In this document: one piece after another, positions 44,984 to 48,286 of the stretch
How positions within the stretch are numbered: the first letter of the stretch is position 1
Layout: the number at the start of each line of letters is the position of its first letter
From: JBBQER01 sp052148155
Lineage (GTDB): Bacteria; Actinomycetota; Acidimicrobiia; IMCC26256; PALSA-610
Assembly (NCBI GenBank): GCA_052148155.1
Contig: JBKQIY010000192.1
Span: forward strand, 1 to 48,286
DNA length: 48,286 bases
Direction: 5' to 3'
Made by a program: the position numbers and the translations under genes
Notes under the pieces: generated by a model
The model's database searches: none
Seen by the model: the letters and a program-made list of their open reading frames with translations, nothing else
What the model was told of the DNA's origin: nothing

Positions 44984-45241
44984 CTTGACGGGCTCGACCC
45001 GGGGGAGCGGTTCGAACCCGACAGCGTTGCGTTCGATCTTCTTGGACGCCGCGACCGCGACCGCCGCCAGTGCGCAACCGCGACGTCTCGGCTCTCGAAC
45101 GTGCGAATCGCAACGATCTGTCGAGTTGTGTTCCTGCCGCGTGTATGGACCGAGTGTGTCGCCGGTTCACTTGGCCGATCAGGAGAGAACTTCGGTCACA
45201 TTCAGTGAACCCCACGGAAGTGGGCGCCGTAAGCTCGGAGC
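44934..45241. other. 308-bp intergenic region with hairpins and a sigma-factor promoter
   Basis: It contains the hairpins ending at 44983 and, at its far end, the SigL-type promoter of the ECF sigma gene. Between them (44984-45205) I see no gene; a TTCGAAC stretch near 45012 resembles a tRNA T-loop, but its stem does not pair. Confidence 0.5.
45206..45233 (+). promoter_or_regulatory. SigL-type ECF promoter TGAACC-N16-CGT
   Basis: -35 TGAACC at 45206-45211 and -10 CGTAAG at 45228-45233, separated by 16 nt, match the published mycobacterial SigL-type consensus (TGAACC-N16/17-CGT). The predicted transcript start is close to the GTG at 45242, implying an autoregulated, leaderless message. Confidence 0.6.
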
Positions 45242-45778
45242 GTGGCAGACCCGCAACCTGCGCTGGCAACCGACGACGGCGTTCGCGCCGTCTATGCCGC
45301 CCACGGTCCGGAGCTGTATCGCTTTGCCATGCGTTCGTTGGGTGATCGGGGCTTGGCCGAGGAAGCCGTTCAGGAGACATTCGTGCGTGCCTGGCGGGCC
45401 GCCGACCGCTTCGACGACGCGCTTGGTTCGCTCCGCACCTGGCTGTTCGCCATCGTCCGCAACGTCGTGATCGACCTATCGCGGGCCCGGGCGGTGCGCC
45501 CCGGCCTGTCGCAGGTCGATGCGGAGTCGGATGACGGACTCTTCGTCGACGAAGCCTTCGACCAGGTTTTGACGGCATGGCAGGTCGAAGAGGCACTGTG
45601 CATGCTGAGTGACGAACACCGCGCCGCGCTCGTCGAGGTGCACTACAAGGGCCGGGCATACGGCGACGTCGCGGTCAGTCTCGGCGTGCCGGTCGGCACG
45701 GTGAAGAGCCGCGTGTACTACGCGCTGAAAGCGATGCGTCTGGCGCTCGAAGAGTTGGGGTGGGCCCGTGACGACTGA
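45242..45778 (+). CDS. ECF RNA polymerase sigma factor (SigL/SigK-like)
   Basis: 178 aa group IV sigma factor. Region 2 spans about 25-90 (LYRFAMRSLGDRGLAEEAVQETFVRAW, RTWLFAIVRNVVIDLSR); region 4 spans about 120-172 (LSDEHRAALVEVHYKGRAYGDVAVSLGVPVGTVKSRVYYALKAM) with the -35-binding helix-turn-helix. No region 1 or 3 is visible. Its stop overlaps the anti-sigma gene by 11 bp. The SigL-type promoter immediately upstream suggests that it drives its own expression once released from the anti-sigma factor. Confidence 0.93.
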   Translation: MADPQPALATDDGVRAVYAAHGPELYRFAMRSLGDRGLAEEAVQETFVRAWRAADRFDDALGSLRTWLFAIVRNVVIDLSRARAVRPGLSQVDAESDDGLFVDEAFDQVLTAWQVEEALCMLSDEHRAALVEVHYKGRAYGDVAVSLGVPVGTVKSRVYYALKAMRLALEELGWARDD

Positions 45779-46460
45779 TCCGTGCCGCGACTGGCGCGGC
45801 GCGCTCGGAGCCGCTGCGCTCGGCGGGATCGATCCCGCGGAGGCGATCGCGCTGCAAGCGCATCTCGACGGATGTCCCGCCTGCCGCGCCGAGTTGCGCG
45901 ACCTCACCGCAGTCGCGCGAGCCCTCGCCGCCGTCCCGATTGAACGCGTGACAAGCGCTCCGGCCGAACCCTCGCGCGCGCTTGGCGATCGCGTGTTCGA
46001 ACGCGTCGCTCGCGAGCGCGACGTACGGCGCGGACGCCACACCCGCCGAGTGCTGGTCGGTGCCGGCACATTCGCAGGCGCAGCCGCCGCGGTGGTGGCC
46101 CTCGTGCTGCTCCTCGTCAGCGTCGGTGGACCGGCTTCGGGCACGAAGGTCGTCCTCACGAGTCACCTGGGTGCCAGCGCGAGCGCGACGCTGCACGCCG
46201 AATCCGTGGGTACTGAAGTCGACATGAAGTTCGCGGGACTTCGCCCCGGCCGCTACTACTGGCTGTGGCTCACCGGTGCCGACGGCGACCGCATCGCGGC
46301 GGGAACGTTCAGCGGGTCTCGCCACTCGACGGAAATCCGGCTCACGGCTGCGCTCCCGCTCTCCGAGGCGCGCCGGATATGGGTGACCGACGACCACCGA
46401 GCCGTCGTGCTCGATGCGAAGCTGCCGACCAGCTCGCAACAAGGTGCCGCCCACACCTAA
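45768..46460 (+). CDS. Zinc-finger anti-sigma factor (RslA/RskA-like)
   Basis: 230 aa. The cytoplasmic N-terminus holds the ZAS motif H32-X3-C36-X2-C39 (AHLDGCPACR), expected to bind zinc and clamp the sigma factor, possibly released by oxidation. One transmembrane helix (about 93-120, GAGTFAGAAAAVVALVLLLV) leads to an extracytoplasmic RskA-type beta domain (PGRYYWLWLTGADGDRIAAGTF). GTG start lies 11 bp inside the sigma gene, a normal coupling. A site-1/site-2 protease pathway is likely but not encoded here. Confidence 0.9.
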   Translation: MTTDPCRDWRGALGAAALGGIDPAEAIALQAHLDGCPACRAELRDLTAVARALAAVPIERVTSAPAEPSRALGDRVFERVARERDVRRGRHTRRVLVGAGTFAGAAAAVVALVLLLVSVGGPASGTKVVLTSHLGASASATLHAESVGTEVDMKFAGLRPGRYYWLWLTGADGDRIAAGTFSGSRHSTEIRLTAALPLSEARRIWVTDDHRAVVLDAKLPTSSQQGAAHT

Positions 46461-46470
46461 TGTCCGCGGT

Positions 46471-47196
46471 ATGCCGCAGAACGTTCCTCCCTTCGAGTTC
46501 TCCGACCGCGCCAAGCAGGTACGCGCCTTCGTATTCGAGTTCTGGTGCGAACACGGCCGCGGCCCGACCCTGCGCGAGGTCAGCGAGGCGACCGAGCTCG
46601 ACCGCCGTCGCATCATCCAGGCCTACAAGGAACTCCAGCTCGGAATCGTGATCACAGTCGACGAGAACACACAGAACTGCAATCTGCTGAAGGCACCGCC
46701 GTTCTCTTCGTACCCATCCCAGGTGCGCGCCTATATCGACGACGAGTTCCACTCGTTCGTCGGCTGCGCGAGCGAGGCGGTCGCGTTTTCTCATATGCCG
46801 CCGTTCAAGGACAAGACTGTACGGCTCGAATCGCACTGCGCATGCTGCATGGCGCCCGTGACGCTCGTCTCGAGGAACTTCGAGCTCCAGTCAGTCAGCC
46901 CGCCCGGCGTGTTCCTACACCTTTCGTTGTCGCCGTACGACTGGAACAACGTCGATATGGTGCGCATGTGCGACGCGATGAACTACGTCATCGACGCCGA
47001 GCACGCTGAACGTTACGAACGGCAGACGTCGACCCGCGGTGTGCTCGTGAACCTGGATCAGGCGAAGATGTTCGTCCAAAACGTGGCGAAGGAACGCATG
47101 TGGAACTACCACTGGGCGCCCGGCACGATGAATCCCCGCGCCGTGATCAAAGGCTTCCAGATGATGGGCGTCGACACGACCCCGTGGGGCGAGTAG
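46471..47196 (+). CDS. MerB-like (alkylmercury lyase family) protein
   Basis: 241 aa. A winged-helix-like N-terminus (about 12-75, GPTLREVSEATELDRRRIIQAYKEL) precedes a MerB fold. C99 and E102 (GCASE) align with the catalytic Cys96 and Asp99 of MerB, and C167 (VRMCDAM) with Cys159; HCACC at 122-126 adds more Cys. Canonical Asp99 is thus Glu. MerB cleaves C-Hg bonds of organomercurials, but no merA, merT or merR is present. An alternative is a related metal-binding or repurposed lyase. It follows the anti-sigma gene by 10 nt and may share its operon. ATG 46471. Confidence 0.72.
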   Translation: MPQNVPPFEFSDRAKQVRAFVFEFWCEHGRGPTLREVSEATELDRRRIIQAYKELQLGIVITVDENTQNCNLLKAPPFSSYPSQVRAYIDDEFHSFVGCASEAVAFSHMPPFKDKTVRLESHCACCMAPVTLVSRNFELQSVSPPGVFLHLSLSPYDWNNVDMVRMCDAMNYVIDAEHAERYERQTSTRGVLVNLDQAKMFVQNVAKERMWNYHWAPGTMNPRAVIKGFQMMGVDTTPWGE

Positions 47197-47337
47197 CCCT
47201 CAACCGGCACATCAACGCGCGATCGCGCCGAAGCGGCGCGTATGCACCTCAACGCTCGTGCGGGTTACGGGTTGCGGCCGAGGAAGGCGAGCAGTACGTA
47301 CCGGTCCTCGTGCTCGGACGCCTCGTAGGATCGCGAG

Positions 47338-47709
47338 ATGCTCGATCATCTGTCGATCCAATGCGATGACTACCCGGCCAGCGCAGCGTTCTATGACGCT
47401 GTGCTGGCCCCGCTCGGAGGCACTCGCATCATGGATTTCGCGACCTACGCCGGATACGGCACCCACGGTAAGCCGTCGTTTTGGATTTCGGTTCGGGTGA
47501 CCGGCGGGGCGAACCGAGAGAGCCACATCGCGTTCGTCGCCGTTGACCGCGCCGCGGTGCGCGCCTTCTTCGACGCGGCAGTCGCGACCGGCGCCGAGGT
47601 TCTCCACGAGCCGCGCGTGTGGATCGAATATCACCCCAACTATTACGGAACCTTTGTGCGCGATCCCGACGGCAATAATGTCGAGGCGGTATGCCACCTC
47701 CCCGAGTGA
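47338..47709 (+). CDS. VOC family (glyoxalase/dioxygenase-like) protein
   Basis: 123 aa, one vicinal-oxygen-chelate domain of two beta-alpha-beta-beta-beta modules: MLDHLSIQCDDYPASAAFYDAVLAPLG, HIAFVAVDRAAVRAFFDAAVATGAEVLHEP, YYGTFVRDPDGNNVEAVCH. Metal ligands H4, H64-type and the late Glu are in place. Function ranges from lyases and dioxygenases to antibiotic-binding proteins. The next gene overlaps its end by 19 bp. Confidence 0.85.
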   Translation: MLDHLSIQCDDYPASAAFYDAVLAPLGGTRIMDFATYAGYGTHGKPSFWISVRVTGGANRESHIAFVAVDRAAVRAFFDAAVATGAEVLHEPRVWIEYHPNYYGTFVRDPDGNNVEAVCHLPE

Positions 47710-48164
47710 CACAGATCGTCGTTCGGGCCGCGAACGAACGCGACCTACGTCATCCCGACGTCGGCGGACCCGCAGGCGAGTACCGCCCGCAACTGTCGGC
47801 AGTGATGCGGCGCGGCGGCGGCGTTGTGCTTCTTGGCGAGCTCGACGGTCAGATCGTGGGGCGTATCACCGTCACGACGAATGCTCGCCAAGCCGACATC
47901 TCAGGATTCGTCGTAACCGAGGCCAGCCGGAGGCGAGGAATCGGTTCCACACTGATCGAGGCGGCGGAAGCGGAGGCTCGTCGTCGTGGCTGCACGGAGG
48001 TTCGGCTGACCGTAGCAAAAGAAAATCCGAGTGCCCTCGCGCTGTATCTCGGGCGTGGCTACGAGCGAGTTGGCGAAGCGCGAAGCGCCGGCTTGCGGAC
48101 GCGTGAGGGCTTGGTGATCCACGCGCCCGAACCGGTATGGCGGATGATCAAACCCGTCGCTTAG
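47691..48164 (+). CDS. GNAT family N-acetyltransferase
   Basis: 157 aa. Acetyl-CoA-binding signature SGFVVTEASRRRGIGSTLIEAAEAEARRRG and the later LYLGRGYERVGEAR are typical GNAT motifs. It overlaps the VOC gene, so the two are coupled. Acceptor unknown. The remaining 122 bp to the window edge are GTTG/TGTG-rich, with no gene that can be supported. Confidence 0.87.
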   Translation: MPPPRVTQIVVRAANERDLRHPDVGGPAGEYRPQLSAVMRRGGGVVLLGELDGQIVGRITVTTNARQADISGFVVTEASRRRGIGSTLIEAAEAEARRRGCTEVRLTVAKENPSALALYLGRGYERVGEARSAGLRTREGLVIHAPEPVWRMIKPVA

Positions 48165-48286
48165 CCCGGATCCACCGATTGTGTGGGGTTGTGAGTGGTT
48201 GTCGGTCGTGTGTTGGTTGTGACCGATGCTGTGATCGCGGGTGGTGGTCGTAGCTGCGCGCGGTGTTGTCGGGTTGTGCTGGATGT

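Noticed and set aside
45005..45025. TTCGAAC resembling a tRNA T-loop
   Set aside because: The flanking stem pairs for only three bases and no acceptor or anticodon arms are present.
48165..48286. GTTG/TGTG-rich right edge
   Set aside because: Looks repetitive but is cut by the window end; no repeat unit or gene can be defined.

Overview
High-GC actinobacterial chromosome. A WhiB protein, a class A RNase P RNA, two LLM-class (F420-type) oxidoreductases, ThyX, many GTG/TTG starts and densely packed acyl-CoA genes point to Actinomycetota, probably Acidimicrobiia or a related environmental lineage. The lineage is inferred from gene content and style only. I see no tRNA, 5S/16S/23S rRNA, CRISPR array, insertion sequence, integrase or phage gene.

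Left part (1-9.5 kb) is mainly housekeeping: rnpB (minus strand), a WhiB regulator, a secreted or membrane-anchored protein, an acyl-CoA dehydrogenase, trpD, a zinc-ribbon membrane protein, a DEDDh exonuclease fused to a UvrC-like GIY-YIG nuclease, two tiny Cys-pair proteins, YjbQ, and a coiled-coil NYN (YacP-type) RNA-binding or nuclease protein.

Middle part (9.5-28 kb) carries catabolic genes in short transcription units: an amidohydrolase with a cytochrome P450, DoxX, ThyX, a GNAT, a TesB-type thioesterase, two LLM oxidoreductases, a sulfatase, a single-chain electron-transfer flavoprotein (beta and alpha fused), a thiolase, a TetR regulator and a single-chain class I CoA-transferase-like protein resembling fused IpdA/IpdB. 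A PilZ protein and an EAL-HDOD protein (c-di-GMP themes) flank about 1 kb without a convincing gene.

The most striking block is 28.0-41.2 kb. Thirteen genes lie head to tail on the minus strand, many with overlapping stop and start codons: TetR, amidohydrolase, N-acyl-D-amino-acid-deacylase-like amidohydrolase, P450, zinc alcohol dehydrogenase, acyl-CoA dehydrogenase, a cupredoxin lipoprotein, a crotonase-fold protein, a CaiB/BaiF CoA-transferase, a DUF35 OB-fold protein, a thiolase-like protein, a class III aminotransferase and a PPOX-like flavoprotein. It reads as one regulon for oxidation, CoA activation and beta-oxidation or retro-aldol cleavage of an unidentified, perhaps steroid- or terpenoid-like or amide-containing compound. 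A 17-bp palindrome over the TetR start is its probable operator. Separately, an exact CTGAC-N6-GTCAG element occurs three times, each 18-19 nt before the start codon of a minus-strand catabolic gene (amidohydrolase, P450, fused ETF). This suggests a second small regulon.

Right part (41.2-48.3 kb): a membrane protein, citrate synthase, an acyl-CoA dehydrogenase coupled to a MaoC/FAS1-like dehydratase and followed by strong hairpins, an ECF sigma/zinc anti-sigma pair with a SigL-type promoter, a MerB-like protein outside any mer operon, a VOC protein and a GNAT.
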